Positions 8,618 through 18,157 of a stretch of DNA of 64,000 nt are shown piece after piece. The DNA comes from Tatumella terrea (GTDB lineage Bacteria; Pseudomonadota; Gammaproteobacteria; Enterobacterales; Enterobacteriaceae): assembly GCF_039523755.1 (NCBI RefSeq), contig NZ_BAAAFX010000012.1, forward strand, positions 1-64,000. Direction: 5' to 3'. The notes under the pieces were generated by a model. That model saw nothing but the letters and a program-made list of their open reading frames with translations. It did no database searches and had not been told where the DNA came from. Position numbers and translations under genes: made by a program. Numbering within the stretch: position 1 is the stretch's first letter; the number at the start of each line of letters is the position of its first letter.

Positions 8618-9394
8618 ATGTTGCAGGAAACGCGATTACACCGAATTCGTTCATTAATCAGTACCCATCATCAGGTCAGTACTGAGCGCATCATAAAAGA
8701 ACTGGGAGTTTCCCGTGAAACCGCCCGGCGGGATATTATCGCGCTGGAAGAACAAGGCATCGCCCGCAGAGTGCATGGCGGTATTGTCGCCATTGATGCG
8801 CCGGCCGAAGCGCCGCTGACGCTTCGCTACGCTGCCCGGGAAAAAGAAAAACGCAGTATTGCCCGCTGTGCGGTACAGCAGCTACATGCCGGGCAAACTC
8901 TGTTTCTGGACTCCGGCAGTACCACCACCATGCTGGCTCAGGAGCTCAGGACCATGTCAGGCCTGACCATTATTACCAACAGTCTGCAGGCGGCGCTGGC
9001 ACTGACGGCCACAGAAAATGAAAATCAGCTGGATCATGAGGTGATCTTACTGGGCGGGACAATGTCTGCCGGAACGCAACAGACCCGGGGCGGGCACACG
9101 GTCAATGAGATCCACCGTTATCAGGCCGATGTGGCACTGCTGTCACCGGTCGGTGTGGATGCCGTGAACGGAGCCAGCAGCTTTTCCCCGGCGGAAGCGG
9201 CCATTGCCACCGCAATGACCCGACAGGCAAGACAACTGATCCTGCTGGCCGACCATAGTAAACTGGGCACCACCAGTCGCTATTGTTATGCCCGTCCGCA
9301 AGAGGTCCATCTGTTAATCTCTGACCCGGCAGCCGCCGTCAGCTCAGCATGGCCGGACCTCACCCGCACACTGCAACAGGTGATTTGCGCTTAG
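8618..9394 (+). CDS. DeoR/GlpR family transcriptional regulator
   Basis: A 258-residue repressor-type protein. The N-terminal winged helix-turn-helix (residues about 5-55) includes VSRETARRDIIALEEQGIARR, the DeoR signature, and the rest is the sugar-phosphate-isomerase-like DeoRC sensor domain with LDSGSTTTMLA and LLADHSKLG motifs. DeoR sensors usually bind a phosphorylated intermediate. It is divergent from the aminotransferase gene and is its likely regulator. Its stop overlaps the stop of convergent fdhD by 4 nt. Confidence 0.9.
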   Translation: MLQETRLHRIRSLISTHHQVSTERIIKELGVSRETARRDIIALEEQGIARRVHGGIVAIDAPAEAPLTLRYAAREKEKRSIARCAVQQLHAGQTLFLDSGSTTTMLAQELRTMSGLTIITNSLQAALALTATENENQLDHEVILLGGTMSAGTQQTRGGHTVNEIHRYQADVALLSPVGVDAVNGASSFSPAEAAIATAMTRQARQLILLADHSKLGTTSRYCYARPQEVHLLISDPAAAVSSAWPDLTRTLQQVICA

Positions 9395-10230
9395 TACAAC
9401 CGCTGCGGATGGGTGTACACGGTGGCCCGTCCCGGCTTACTGAATCCGGCCAGTGTCAGTCCGCAGCGTTCGGCCACCTCAACGGCCAGTGTTGTAGCCG
9501 CAGAGACAGCAAACAGCAGTTCTGCACCACACATCGCCGTTTTCTGTACCATCTCATAACTGGCCCGGCTGGAAACAATGACCGCACCGTGATGCCACGA
9601 CTGCTGGCTGCGATAACCCAGCAGTTTATCCAGTGCCACATGTCGCCCGATATCTTCACAGCCCTGTTGCAGCGAGCCATCTTCTGTCATCCAGGCCGCC
9701 ACATGAGTACACCCCGTCTGCTGACCGATCGGCTGAAATGCGGACAACTGCGCCAGTCCCCGGTCCAGGGCCTGTAAATCAAAGCGCTGCGTAAACGGTA
9801 AAGGCGGAACCGGTTTGCCGATATGCTGTAACTGTTCCACACCGCAGACCCCGCATCCTGTCCGCCCGGCCATCGCCCTGCGCTGTTCTTTCAGCGCCAT
9901 AAAGCGGCGGGCAGACAATTCAATCTGTACTTCAATGCCACCGCACACCGGGACAACGTCCATACCGTAGATCTCGGCGGGGGCGGAGATAATGCCTTCC
10001 GACAGGGAAAAACCCAGCGCGAATGCCTGCAGATCGAGGGGGGTTGCCATCATCACCACATGAGAAATGCCGTTATACACCAGAGCCACCGGCACTTCTT
10101 CCGCCAGAAGATCCCCGTGAGCCGCCGGGTGGGCACTCTGCTGAATAGCGTCACGGGTCCAGACCGGATGGCGTTTTAGCCCCTGTGCAGGAGGGAGACC
10201 GGGGTCAGAGGGCTCGGGAAGAGTGTGCAT
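9391..10230 (-). CDS. fdhD: Formate dehydrogenase accessory sulfurtransferase FdhD
   Basis: A 279-residue cytoplasmic protein that passes sulfur from IscS to the molybdenum cofactor of formate dehydrogenases. The CxxC pair C126/C129 in GRTGCGVCGVEQ matches the essential cysteines of E. coli FdhD (277 residues). SRASYEMVQK and the C-terminal GFSKPGRATVY are conserved family blocks. The start MHTLPEP was chosen for family length; the frame is open 39 codons further upstream, over the glyS terminator. No formate dehydrogenase genes are in the window. Confidence 0.93.
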   Translation of the reverse strand: MHTLPEPSDPGLPPAQGLKRHPVWTRDAIQQSAHPAAHGDLLAEEVPVALVYNGISHVVMMATPLDLQAFALGFSLSEGIISAPAEIYGMDVVPVCGGIEVQIELSARRFMALKEQRRAMAGRTGCGVCGVEQLQHIGKPVPPLPFTQRFDLQALDRGLAQLSAFQPIGQQTGCTHVAAWMTEDGSLQQGCEDIGRHVALDKLLGYRSQQSWHHGAVIVSSRASYEMVQKTAMCGAELLFAVSAATTLAVEVAERCGLTLAGFSKPGRATVYTHPQRLY

Positions 10231-10330
10231 AAGATCTGTTCCGCAGATGAGTACTTTTTTATAAGAAGAGTTACTGTATTTAGCACACAACTCCGGACGG
10301 GTGTTAGCCGTAAGAGCGGAAATCCGGCGT

Positions 10331-10360
10331 AAAAAAAAGCGAGCCAATGGCTCGCTTTTT
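10331..10360 (-). terminator. Terminator of the glyQS operon
   Basis: GCGAGCC (10339-10345) pairs with GGCTCGC (10349-10355) around AAT, with A8 on one side and T5 on the other, so it can stop transcription in both directions. It lies 21 nt after the glyS stop. Confidence 0.92.
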
Positions 10361-10380
10361 CCTGTTTTCGCTGTAAAAAC

Positions 10381-12450
10381 TTACTGTAACAGGGAGATGT
10401 CCGCTACCTGCAGGAACAGATCACGTAACTTCGCCAGTAACGTCAGACGGTTAATCCGTACGTCTTTCTCTTCAGCATTGACCATCACTTCACTGAAGAA
10501 GTTATCCACGGCTTCACGCAATTGGGCCAGCTCGATCAGGGCTTCCTGATAACGGCCTTCCGCAAAGTAAGGCTGCAGTTTGCTGGTCAGTGCGCTGACA
10601 TAGGTCGCCAGGGTGATCTCGGCATTCTCTTTCAGCAGGGAGGCCTGCACGCTATCGTTCAGCGGCTCATCCGATTTTGCCAGGATATTAGAGACACGCT
10701 TATTCGCCGCGGCCAGAGCCGCAGACTGCTCCAGGGTACGGAAATGCGACACAGCACGCATACGGGCATCAAAGTCTGCCGGACGGGTTGGGCGACGCGC
10801 CAGTACCGCCTGCAGTGTATCAACACTGTGGCCTTCTTCCTGATACCAGGTGCGGAAACGACCCAGCATAAAGTCGATCACCTCATCCACCACATTGGCA
10901 TTGGTCAGCTTATCGCCATACAAACGTACCGCTTCTTCTGTCAGTGTCTGCAGATCTAAGGGCAGGTTTTTCCCGACAATAATACGCAGTACACCCAGTG
11001 CCGCACGACGCAGAGCAAACGGATCTTTATCCCCTTTCGGATGCTGACCAATACCGAAAATACCAGCCAGCGTATCCATCTTGTCGGCAATCGCCAGCGC
11101 ACAGGAAACCAGTCCCTGCGGCAACGCGTCGCCGGAGAAACGTGGCTGATATTGCTCATTCAGTGCCAGAGCGACATCTTCAGCTTCACCGTCATGGCGG
11201 GCATAGTGCATGCCCATCACACCCTGAGTATCGGTAAATTCAAAGACCATATTGGTCATCAGGTCACATTTCGACAGCAAACCTGCACGGGTCGCATGAC
11301 TGACATCCGCCCCGATTTTTGCAGCAATCCAGCCAGCCAGTGCCTGAATGCGATCGGTCTTATCACGCAGCGTCCCCAGCTGTTTCTGGAACAATACCGT
11401 TTCCAGACGAGGTAACTGATCTTCCAGACGCAGTTTACGGTCGCTGTTAAAGAAGAACTCGGCATCGGCCAGACGCGGACGCACCACTTTTTCATTACCG
11501 GAGATAATCTGCTGAGGATCAGACGACTCAATATTGGTGACAAAGATAAAATTAGGCAGTAACTGGCCGTCAGTACCATAGACAGGGAAGTATTTCTGAT
11601 CCCCTTTCATGGTGTACACCAGGGCTTCCGCCGGTACGGCCAGGAATTTTTCTTCAAAGGTCGCGGTCAGTACCACCGGCCATTCAACCAGAGAGGTCAC
11701 TTCTTCAAGCAGGCTGTCATTCAGGTCTGCCGTGCCACCCAGTTTTTCCGCCGCGGCTTCTGCACCGGCCTTGATAGCCGCTTTACGGGCATCGTAGTCC
11801 GCCATCACCTTACCGCGTTCCAGCAGGATCTGCGGATACTGATCCGCACTTCCGATACTGAATTCAGCTTCACCCATAAAACGGTGACCACGGATGATCC
11901 GATCTGACGCAACCCCGAGGATCGTCGCCGGGATCAGTTCATCACCCAGCAACAGTGTCACGGTATGGACCGGACGTACAAACTGTACGTCACTGTCTGC
12001 CCAGCGCATCAGCTTCGGCACCGGTAATTTACTCAGCACACCGGCAACCATCGCTGGCAGCAGAGAAACCGCGCTCTCGCCTTTCACTGCCGCCCGGTAG
12101 AGTAGCCATTCACCTTTATCGGTTTTCAGTCGTTCGGCCTGATCGACCGTAATGCCATTACCACGCGCCCAGCCTTCGGCCGCTTTGGTCGGTTTACCGT
12201 CCGCATCAAAGGCGGCCTGGATAGCCGGGCCGCGTTTTTCAACTTCACGATCGGCCTGTGCCGCGCTCAGCGCCGCCACTTTGACGGCCAGACGGCGCGG
12301 AGCCGCAAACCATTCAACCGCACCGTGTGACAGCCCTGCGCTGTCGAGTTCAGTCGTCAGTTGTGCGGCAAAGGATTCCGCCAGCTGACGTAAGGCTTTT
12401 GGTGGCAGCTCTTCGGTGCCGATTTCCACCAGAAAGGTTTTTTCTGTCAT
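10381..12450 (-). CDS. glyS: Glycyl-tRNA synthetase beta subunit
   Basis: The 689-residue beta subunit, the same length as in E. coli, of the alpha2beta2 class II glycyl-tRNA synthetase. It begins MTEKTFLVEIGTEELPPKA, a family hallmark, and has the central HD-like domain and a C-terminal anticodon-binding region. The subunit binds tRNA-Gly and is required with GlyQ for charging. It starts 9 nt after the glyQ stop, forming an operon that ends in the hairpin at 10331-10360. Confidence 0.98.
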   Translation of the reverse strand: MTEKTFLVEIGTEELPPKALRQLAESFAAQLTTELDSAGLSHGAVEWFAAPRRLAVKVAALSAAQADREVEKRGPAIQAAFDADGKPTKAAEGWARGNGITVDQAERLKTDKGEWLLYRAAVKGESAVSLLPAMVAGVLSKLPVPKLMRWADSDVQFVRPVHTVTLLLGDELIPATILGVASDRIIRGHRFMGEAEFSIGSADQYPQILLERGKVMADYDARKAAIKAGAEAAAEKLGGTADLNDSLLEEVTSLVEWPVVLTATFEEKFLAVPAEALVYTMKGDQKYFPVYGTDGQLLPNFIFVTNIESSDPQQIISGNEKVVRPRLADAEFFFNSDRKLRLEDQLPRLETVLFQKQLGTLRDKTDRIQALAGWIAAKIGADVSHATRAGLLSKCDLMTNMVFEFTDTQGVMGMHYARHDGEAEDVALALNEQYQPRFSGDALPQGLVSCALAIADKMDTLAGIFGIGQHPKGDKDPFALRRAALGVLRIIVGKNLPLDLQTLTEEAVRLYGDKLTNANVVDEVIDFMLGRFRTWYQEEGHSVDTLQAVLARRPTRPADFDARMRAVSHFRTLEQSAALAAANKRVSNILAKSDEPLNDSVQASLLKENAEITLATYVSALTSKLQPYFAEGRYQEALIELAQLREAVDNFFSEVMVNAEEKDVRINRLTLLAKLRDLFLQVADISLLQ

Positions 12451-12459
12451 CGCTGCCTC

Positions 12460-13371
12460 TTATTTATTGTTATTGCACATCGGGAAGCCCAGGGCTTCAC
12501 GGGAAGCATAATAGGCCTCAGCTACGGCTTTGGTCAGGGTACGGATGCGCAGGATATAACGCTGACGCTCTGTGACAGAGATGGCTTTACGTGCATCCAG
12601 CAGATTAAAACTGTGCGCAGCTTTCAGAATACGTTCATAGGCCGGCAGAGGAAGCGGTTTTTCCAGTGCCAGTAAGGTCTGAGCTTCTTTCTCATACTGC
12701 TCAAAGCAACTGAACAGGAAAGGCACATCGGCGTACTCAAAGTTATAGGTCGACTGCTCCACTTCATTCTGGTGGAACACATCACCGTAGGTCGTTTTAC
12801 CGAGCGCGCCATCACTCCATACCAGGTCGTAGACACTGTCGACACCCTGAATGTACATCGCCAGACGTTCCAGACCGTAGGTAATTTCTCCGGTGACCGG
12901 TTTACACTCAAGACCACCGACCTGCTGGAAATAGGTGAACTGCGTCACTTCCATACCGTTCAGCCACACTTCCCAGCCCAGTCCCCAGGCACCCAGAGTC
13001 GGGTTTTCCCAGTTATCTTCCACAAAGCGGATATCGTGCACGCCAGGGTCAATACCCAGGGCCTGTAACGAGCCGAGGTACAGTTCCTGCATATTTTCCG
13101 GAGATGGTTTAATCATCACCTGGAACTGATAGTAGTGTTGCAGACGGTTAGGGTTCTCGCCGTAACGTCCGTCCGTCGGACGACGTGAAGGCTGCACATA
13201 TGCCGTCGCAATGGGTTCTGGCCCCAGAGCACGCAGACAGGTCATAGGATGCGAGGTACCCGCACCGACTTCCATATCCAGAGGCTGAACAATGGTGCAG
13301 CCTTGTTGCGCCCAGTAATCCTGCAAGGTCAGGATCAGGCCCTGAAAGGTCTTGGTATCAAACTTTTGCAT
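12460..13371 (-). CDS. glyQ: Glycyl-tRNA synthetase alpha subunit
   Basis: The 303-residue catalytic alpha subunit, nearly identical to E. coli GlyQ, beginning MQKFDTKTFQGLILTL and ending FPMCNNNK. It holds the class II core: motif 2 region RPTDGRYGENPNRLQ, then FVEDNWENPTLGAWGLGWEV and motif 3-like GLERLAMY. It forms glycyl-adenylate and works with GlyS. The start was chosen by homology; five more in-frame codons (MCELN) precede it. The promoter should lie in the 163 bp upstream. Confidence 0.98.
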   Translation of the reverse strand: MQKFDTKTFQGLILTLQDYWAQQGCTIVQPLDMEVGAGTSHPMTCLRALGPEPIATAYVQPSRRPTDGRYGENPNRLQHYYQFQVMIKPSPENMQELYLGSLQALGIDPGVHDIRFVEDNWENPTLGAWGLGWEVWLNGMEVTQFTYFQQVGGLECKPVTGEITYGLERLAMYIQGVDSVYDLVWSDGALGKTTYGDVFHQNEVEQSTYNFEYADVPFLFSCFEQYEKEAQTLLALEKPLPLPAYERILKAAHSFNLLDARKAISVTERQRYILRIRTLTKAVAEAYYASREALGFPMCNNNK

Positions 13372-13534
13372 GTTGAGTTCGCACACTATTTGGCCGGATG
13401 AAAAAAAGTGGGTCGTAGTATACCCTTTGACCGGCAGATGTGCAGCCGGAAATCAGCGCAAGGCAGGTCCCGCGCTGAATTGCCTCGTCACCGCTCTGCG
13501 CGCCAACGGCTCCCACGGCCCTCCGGGGACGACG

Positions 13535-14473
13535 CTATCCGGCGTTATCTGCGCTAAGGCGTAACGCCGTACGCCGGAAATGACGGGCCGATGAAAATCC
13601 CGCGGCCAGTGCGGCTTTCTCAATACCTTCCCCTTGCTGAATGCGCTGTTCTGCCACCGCGACCTGTAACTGTTGCTGATAGGTATGCACGGTGACCCCA
13701 AGATGCTGGCGAAACAAGCGTGTCAGGTGACGACCGCTGACATGGGCCCGTTGCGCCAGTTGCATCAGAGACCAGTGCTGCTCCGGGTGCTGGCTGATAA
13801 GATCCTGGGCCCGATGGATCGCCGAGTGCAGATGATTACGATAGCGTAACCAGGGGGACAACTGCGGATCATTACCGGAACGACGAAACCACACCACCAT
13901 TTCACGGGCGATGTCCAGAGCCTTCTGCGGACCGAATAACCGGTTAACCAGATGCAGAGCGAGATCAATTCCTGTGGTGATCCCTGCACTGGTCCAGATG
14001 CCGCCATCTTCCACAAAAATACGGTTATCCAGCACACGTGCGGCAGGGGCGCTTTCTCTCAGCCGCGACTGTAGCTGATGATGAGTGGTACACAGAACCC
14101 CGTCCAGTAAACCGGCGCGGGCAGCCAGTAAGGCCCCGGCGCAAATACAGACCAGCATTATTTCCCTGCGCTGGATTGCGGCCCGCTGACGTCGCAACCA
14201 GAGACAGGCCTCCGTCGCCGCAGGCAACGTCAGCTGGTGCTGCGAATTTTCGAGCCCGGGAACGATCAGGATGCTGCCGGAGGGCAGACATTCCGGCAGG
14301 GGGAGAATATTGCCAAGAGTCATCCGGGTTGAGCTGAACACCGTCGCCTCAGGCCCCGTGTAATATAACCCGACATCCGGGCCCGCCAGCCGGAGTGTTT
14401 CAGCGGGTCCGGCCATATCGAGCGTCATCACTCCGGGCAACGTTAAAAACCAGACCGGGATTGTCACAGGCAA
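13535..14473 (-). CDS. GlxA/FtrA-type AraC family regulator (DJ-1/PfpI-like domain)
   Basis: A 312-residue regulator with an N-terminal DJ-1/PfpI (GATase1-like) domain (residues about 1-185), including the nucleophile-elbow-like VCICAGALLAARAGLL, and a C-terminal AraC DNA-binding domain with AQRAHVSGRHLTRLFR and AALAAGFSSARHFRR. Relatives control amine or amino-acid derivative catabolism. It lies 27 bp downstream of the isochorismatase-type gene on the same strand, so the two probably form one transcript. The effector is unknown. Confidence 0.85.
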   Translation of the reverse strand: MPVTIPVWFLTLPGVMTLDMAGPAETLRLAGPDVGLYYTGPEATVFSSTRMTLGNILPLPECLPSGSILIVPGLENSQHQLTLPAATEACLWLRRQRAAIQRREIMLVCICAGALLAARAGLLDGVLCTTHHQLQSRLRESAPAARVLDNRIFVEDGGIWTSAGITTGIDLALHLVNRLFGPQKALDIAREMVVWFRRSGNDPQLSPWLRYRNHLHSAIHRAQDLISQHPEQHWSLMQLAQRAHVSGRHLTRLFRQHLGVTVHTYQQQLQVAVAEQRIQQGEGIEKAALAAGFSSARHFRRTALRLSADNAG

Positions 14474-14500
14474 TACCTTATCGTAATGGCGAATATTATT

Positions 14501-15043
14501 TCAGCACAGTCCCTGCCGTTGCAGGCATTCCTCTACCGTCAGGACATCGGCAAAGCGCCCGTTCAGTACCATACCGGTGTGCTGCCTGATTTCATCAGCA
14601 GTATACGCCTGGCCCTGCCATTGCATAGCAAAGGTTAGCGTAGCTTCACTGATAAACTGTACGTCAAATCCCGAATCGCGCGCGGCTCTGGCCGTGGTTT
14701 CGCAACATTGCTCTGTCCGCATTCCACAGATAATCAGCCGGTCGATGGCTTCCTCTGTGAGCCAGTCAGATAAAGAAGCGGCGGCTAAAGCACTATGAAC
14801 GTGCTTTTGTACCGTTTTTGCAGCGGTATGAGTTAAAAAGGACATTCGTTTCACATAACCGGAGTCCGGGGCAAACACCCCTTCGCTGACATGAAAGATA
14901 TCCACGACAGGGATCCCCAGTCTCTCACAGCCTGAAATCAGCCGGCAGAGGCTGGCAGAAAATGCCGGAAAATCGTCGTCTGACCACTCATCGCGGTGTA
15001 AAAAAGAGTCCTGAACATCAATCACCAGTAACGCACTTTTCAT
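14501..15043 (-). CDS. Isochorismatase family cysteine hydrolase
   Basis: A 180-residue alpha/beta hydrolase of the isochorismatase-like family. The catalytic triad can be seen: Asp in LLVIDVQDSF (near residue 10), Lys in the TVQKHVHSAL segment, and Cys in ICGMRTEQCCETTAR. Family members hydrolyse isochorismate, nicotinamide or other small amides and ureas; the substrate is not predictable. The ATG start has GGAG 6 nt upstream; a GTG one codon earlier is also in frame. It is co-oriented with the GlxA-type regulator. Confidence 0.85.
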   Translation of the reverse strand: MKSALLVIDVQDSFLHRDEWSDDDFPAFSASLCRLISGCERLGIPVVDIFHVSEGVFAPDSGYVKRMSFLTHTAAKTVQKHVHSALAAASLSDWLTEEAIDRLIICGMRTEQCCETTARAARDSGFDVQFISEATLTFAMQWQGQAYTADEIRQHTGMVLNGRFADVLTVEECLQRQGLC

Positions 15044-15848
15044 CACTATCTCCCGTCAGTCATCATCCGGTTAGCAGTATCGGCCTGTAGTATCACTCTG
15101 AATGGTGAGTCTGATAAGGTCGGATCAGGACAGGCTGATGCCAGCCAAAGACAAGACGATGCGACAGCGCGATTAGCCGCCTTCGGTAGCCAGTGGGTTC
15201 GCCACGGCCGGGGGTCAGTGTGGATAAAACTTGTTTTTGAGACAGACCCCGGGAGTGCTGCGACGATTTCTCTCTCCGGCGCGGCTGATCCCCCGGGGGG
15301 TCCATGATAATGACGGGTCCTTCATACCGGCCAGCATTCCCGCCAGGAATGCTGGCTCCGAAAAGTAACAGAGCCGCCGGCCATTCCTGCAGGCGCTCTG
15401 CATAACAAGAGTGATCCCCCGGAATACCGTGGCTCCCCTGTCGAAAACCCTTGACTCCGGTCAGTCCGGGGAATGGCTTTGCCGGGTAAAGTTGTTTCCG
15501 GATATATTATTTATCGTCCGGACGCTACCATCGGTGAAAGATCATTCCCGCCTCTGGCTTATCCGCGGATAAACCTGGCGGGCTACAGGGCACTCCCCCG
15601 GCTAAAATAACACCGCAAACACAATTTAAAACAATAAGATAACCAACCATTAACCCGGAGTTCCCGGATAAATATTCTGCCTTTCTGGCGACATCACAGT
15701 GGTTTCTGCTGGTTATTCGACAATCGGGTATCGCCTTCTATACTTAAATCGTTCTGAAGTTTAACGAGTACGGTTAACAAACTTCTGCGGCATCAGGCTT
15801 CGGAATGCCGTTTTGTTAACCGTTCGATTAACATAACCGGAGGGAAAT
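15044..15848. other. 800-bp gene-free region with two perfect inverted repeats
   Basis: No credible gene. A perfect 11-bp hairpin (15330-15340 with 15346-15356, loop CGCCA) sits near the isochorismatase promoter side without a T-run. A second inverted repeat lies just upstream of the SDR gene and is listed separately. The final 150 bp are AT-richer and should hold the SDR promoter. Confidence 0.5.
15771..15822. promoter_or_regulatory. Inverted repeat CGGTTAACAAA/TTTGTTAACCG upstream of SDR gene
   Basis: Perfect 11-bp arms at 15771-15781 and 15812-15822 are separated by 30 bp and end 26 bp before the SDR start codon. Each arm includes GTTAAC, and a related GATTAACAT follows. The spacing suits a dimeric regulator bound at two turns or an RNA hairpin in the leader. 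The regulator is unknown. Confidence 0.5.
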
Positions 15849-16724
15849 ATGGTTCAGAAGATAACTATCCATGCTCAGTCACAAACTCTGCCCGGCAGCG
15901 ATGAAAAACTGGAGCCTGCAGCGGTCTTTATACGGGATGATTATAAAGGCAGCGGAAAGCTGGCGGGTAAAGTTGCCCTGGTCACCGGGGGTGACAGCGG
16001 TATAGGACGTTCGGTTGTGCAGCATTTTGCCCGCGAAGGCGCGGACATTGCCCTGACCTATTTACCGGATAGTGAAGAAGAAGCGCAGGATGCAAAAATT
16101 GCACAGCAACTGGCGGAAAAGGAAGGCCGTAAATGTGTGACTTATCCGGTCGATCTGCGTAAAGCGGAAAACTGCCGTCAGCTGGTCGACAGCGTGGTCA
16201 AAGAGTTCGGTAAACTGAACATTCTGGTGAACAACGCAGGGACTCAGTATCCGAACGAAGATATTACCACCCTGAGTGACGAAAAATGGCTGGATACGTT
16301 TGATGTGAATATTCACTCAGTCTTCTTCCTCACCAAAGCGGCTCTGCCACACCTGCAGGAAGATGACAGCATCATCAACACCACATCAGTCAATGCCTAT
16401 GTTGGCCCGGAAATGCTGCTGGATTATACCGCCACTAAAGGGGCGATTGTCAGTTTCACCCGCGCGTTGTCAAACCAGATTGTCGCGAAGGGTATCCGTG
16501 TGAATGCTGTGGCCCCCGGCCCGGTCTGGACCCCGCTGCAACCCGCGACGCTCGGTGACTATAACAAGGATCTGCTGGAAGATTTTGGCCATGAAACCCC
16601 GATGGGCCGTGCCGGTCAGCCTTCTGAGCTTGGCCCGGTCTATGTATTCCTGGCAAGCCTTGATTCTTCCTTTATCAGTGGCCAGGTACTGCACCCTAAC
16701 GGCGGTATCATGGTCGGCGGCTAA
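15849..16724 (+). CDS. YghA-like short-chain dehydrogenase/reductase
   Basis: A 291-residue classical SDR with an N-terminal extension of about 40 residues typical of the YghA/general-stress subgroup. The nucleotide-binding TGGDSGIGR is at residues 46-54, NNAG near residue 127, the catalytic Ser in NTTSVN and the YxxxK motif at Y192-K196. It ends with the glycine-rich GGIMVGG. E. coli YghA/Ahr reduces aldehydes with NAD(P)H; the substrate here is unknown. GGAGGG lies 6 nt before the ATG. The AGE-family gene follows by 130 bp on the same strand. Confidence 0.88.
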   Translation: MVQKITIHAQSQTLPGSDEKLEPAAVFIRDDYKGSGKLAGKVALVTGGDSGIGRSVVQHFAREGADIALTYLPDSEEEAQDAKIAQQLAEKEGRKCVTYPVDLRKAENCRQLVDSVVKEFGKLNILVNNAGTQYPNEDITTLSDEKWLDTFDVNIHSVFFLTKAALPHLQEDDSIINTTSVNAYVGPEMLLDYTATKGAIVSFTRALSNQIVAKGIRVNAVAPGPVWTPLQPATLGDYNKDLLEDFGHETPMGRAGQPSELGPVYVFLASLDSSFISGQVLHPNGGIMVGG

Positions 16725-16854
16725 ACCCTAAACCGTCCCCCCCCTGTCAGCGCAGCGCAGTCCCACGGCTGCCTGCGCATCGAATAACGTTGTTTTTATA
16801 AGGACTGCCGCAGCCTGCCGGCGGCGGTCTGACGCCCTGAATACAGAGGATACT

Positions 16855-18108
16855 ATGTTATTTAAACAATTAACTGACAGCTGGCTGAGCATGCCTTATC
16901 ACCATGACTGGCTGGAAAAAGAGAGCCGTCGCCTGATGGCGTTTTACCGCAATTCAAAACATCCTAAGGGCGGGTTCGGTGCGCTGGATATCCATGGCAA
17001 TCTGCCTGCGGATGCGCAACCGGAGAGCATGCTCACCGCCAGGATGACTCACTGTTTTTCCATCGCCTCCCTGCAGGGCGAACCGGGGGCCGGAGATCTG
17101 GCCAAATGGGGCATCGATGCATTACGTGGTGTGCTGCGTGATAAAGAGTTCGGCGGCTGGCTGGACGGGATCCCGGAGCAAACCCCTGACGGGCGTAAAC
17201 AAGCCTACCTGCATGTCTTCGTTACCCTTGCGGCATTAAGTGCCACATTAGCCAATATCGAAGGCGCGCAGGAGCTTCTGGATGAAGCTAAAGACATTAT
17301 GGATAACCGTTTCTGGTCAGATAAAGAAGGCAGGTTGCAGGAAAGTTTTGCCCGCGACTGGAAGGACCCGGAGGCTTATCGCGGGGGCAACAGTAATATG
17401 CACGCCACCGAGATGTTTGTGCAGCTTTCCGATGTCACCGGTGAAAGTAAATGGCGCCAGCGGGCACTGTCTATTGTTACCCATATCATTCATAAACATG
17501 CCAAAGATAACCACTACCTGCTGGCCGAACATTTCGACGAAAACTGGCAGGAATGGCACGACTACAACAAAGATAAACCGACCGATGACTTCCGCCCATA
17601 CGGTATCACCCCGGGGCATGCCTGTGAGTGGGCTCGTCTGTTGCTGCACCTGGAAGCGGCACTGTTGCGGAATAATGAACACACACCGGACTGGTTACTG
17701 ACAGATTCAAAAGGCTTATTTGAAACCGGCCTCAGATACGGCTGGTATGTGGATGGTCAGCCAGGACTGGTGTATACCCATGACTGGGACAAGAAACCCG
17801 TGACCCACAACCGTCTTCACTGGACCGTGGCGGAAAGCTGTTCTACCGCCGCCAGTCTGCTGAAGCGTACCGGTGACCTGACCTATGAGCGCTGGTATCG
17901 CACATTGTGGGATTATATTGCCAATTATCTGATCGATCAGAAAAACGGTAGCTGGTGGCACGAACTGGATGCCGAAAACAAACCCTCTTCCGTGGTCTGG
18001 TCCGGGAAACCCGATATCTACCACGCATGGCAGCTGACACTGAACAGCCGCTTACCGCTCGCACCGACCCTGGGTACCGCGGTAAAACTGGGACTGGACA
18101 GGCTGTAG
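16855..18108 (+). CDS. AGE family sugar isomerase/epimerase (YihS/mannose isomerase-like)
   Basis: A 417-residue (alpha/alpha)6-barrel protein like E. coli YihS (413 residues), an aldose-ketose isomerase acting on mannose/fructose or sulfoquinovose. Conserved active-site blocks are visible: YRGGNSNMHATEMF, GITPGHACEWARL and WSGKPDIYH, which contain the histidines that act in ring opening and proton transfer. No sulfoquinovose genes lie nearby, so a free-sugar isomerase such as mannose isomerase is more likely. This is inference. It has no signal peptide. Confidence 0.85.
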   Translation: MLFKQLTDSWLSMPYHHDWLEKESRRLMAFYRNSKHPKGGFGALDIHGNLPADAQPESMLTARMTHCFSIASLQGEPGAGDLAKWGIDALRGVLRDKEFGGWLDGIPEQTPDGRKQAYLHVFVTLAALSATLANIEGAQELLDEAKDIMDNRFWSDKEGRLQESFARDWKDPEAYRGGNSNMHATEMFVQLSDVTGESKWRQRALSIVTHIIHKHAKDNHYLLAEHFDENWQEWHDYNKDKPTDDFRPYGITPGHACEWARLLLHLEAALLRNNEHTPDWLLTDSKGLFETGLRYGWYVDGQPGLVYTHDWDKKPVTHNRLHWTVAESCSTAASLLKRTGDLTYERWYRTLWDYIANYLIDQKNGSWWHELDAENKPSSVVWSGKPDIYHAWQLTLNSRLPLAPTLGTAVKLGLDRL

Positions 18109-18118
18109 CCCCGGGAAT

Positions 18119-18157
18119 ATTCCCCCGCCTGACACCGACGGGGGAACCATTATTATT
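18119..18157. terminator. Hairpin terminator between AGE gene and yehS
   Basis: TTCCCCCG (18120-18127) pairs perfectly with CGGGGGAA (18139-18146), then CATTATTATTTTTTC follows on the plus strand. It serves the AGE-family gene; convergent yehS ends just beyond it. Confidence 0.75.

Noticed and set aside
10522..12388. Several ORFs on the strand opposite glyS
   Set aside because: All are shadows of the highly conserved glyS frame, with no ribosome sites.
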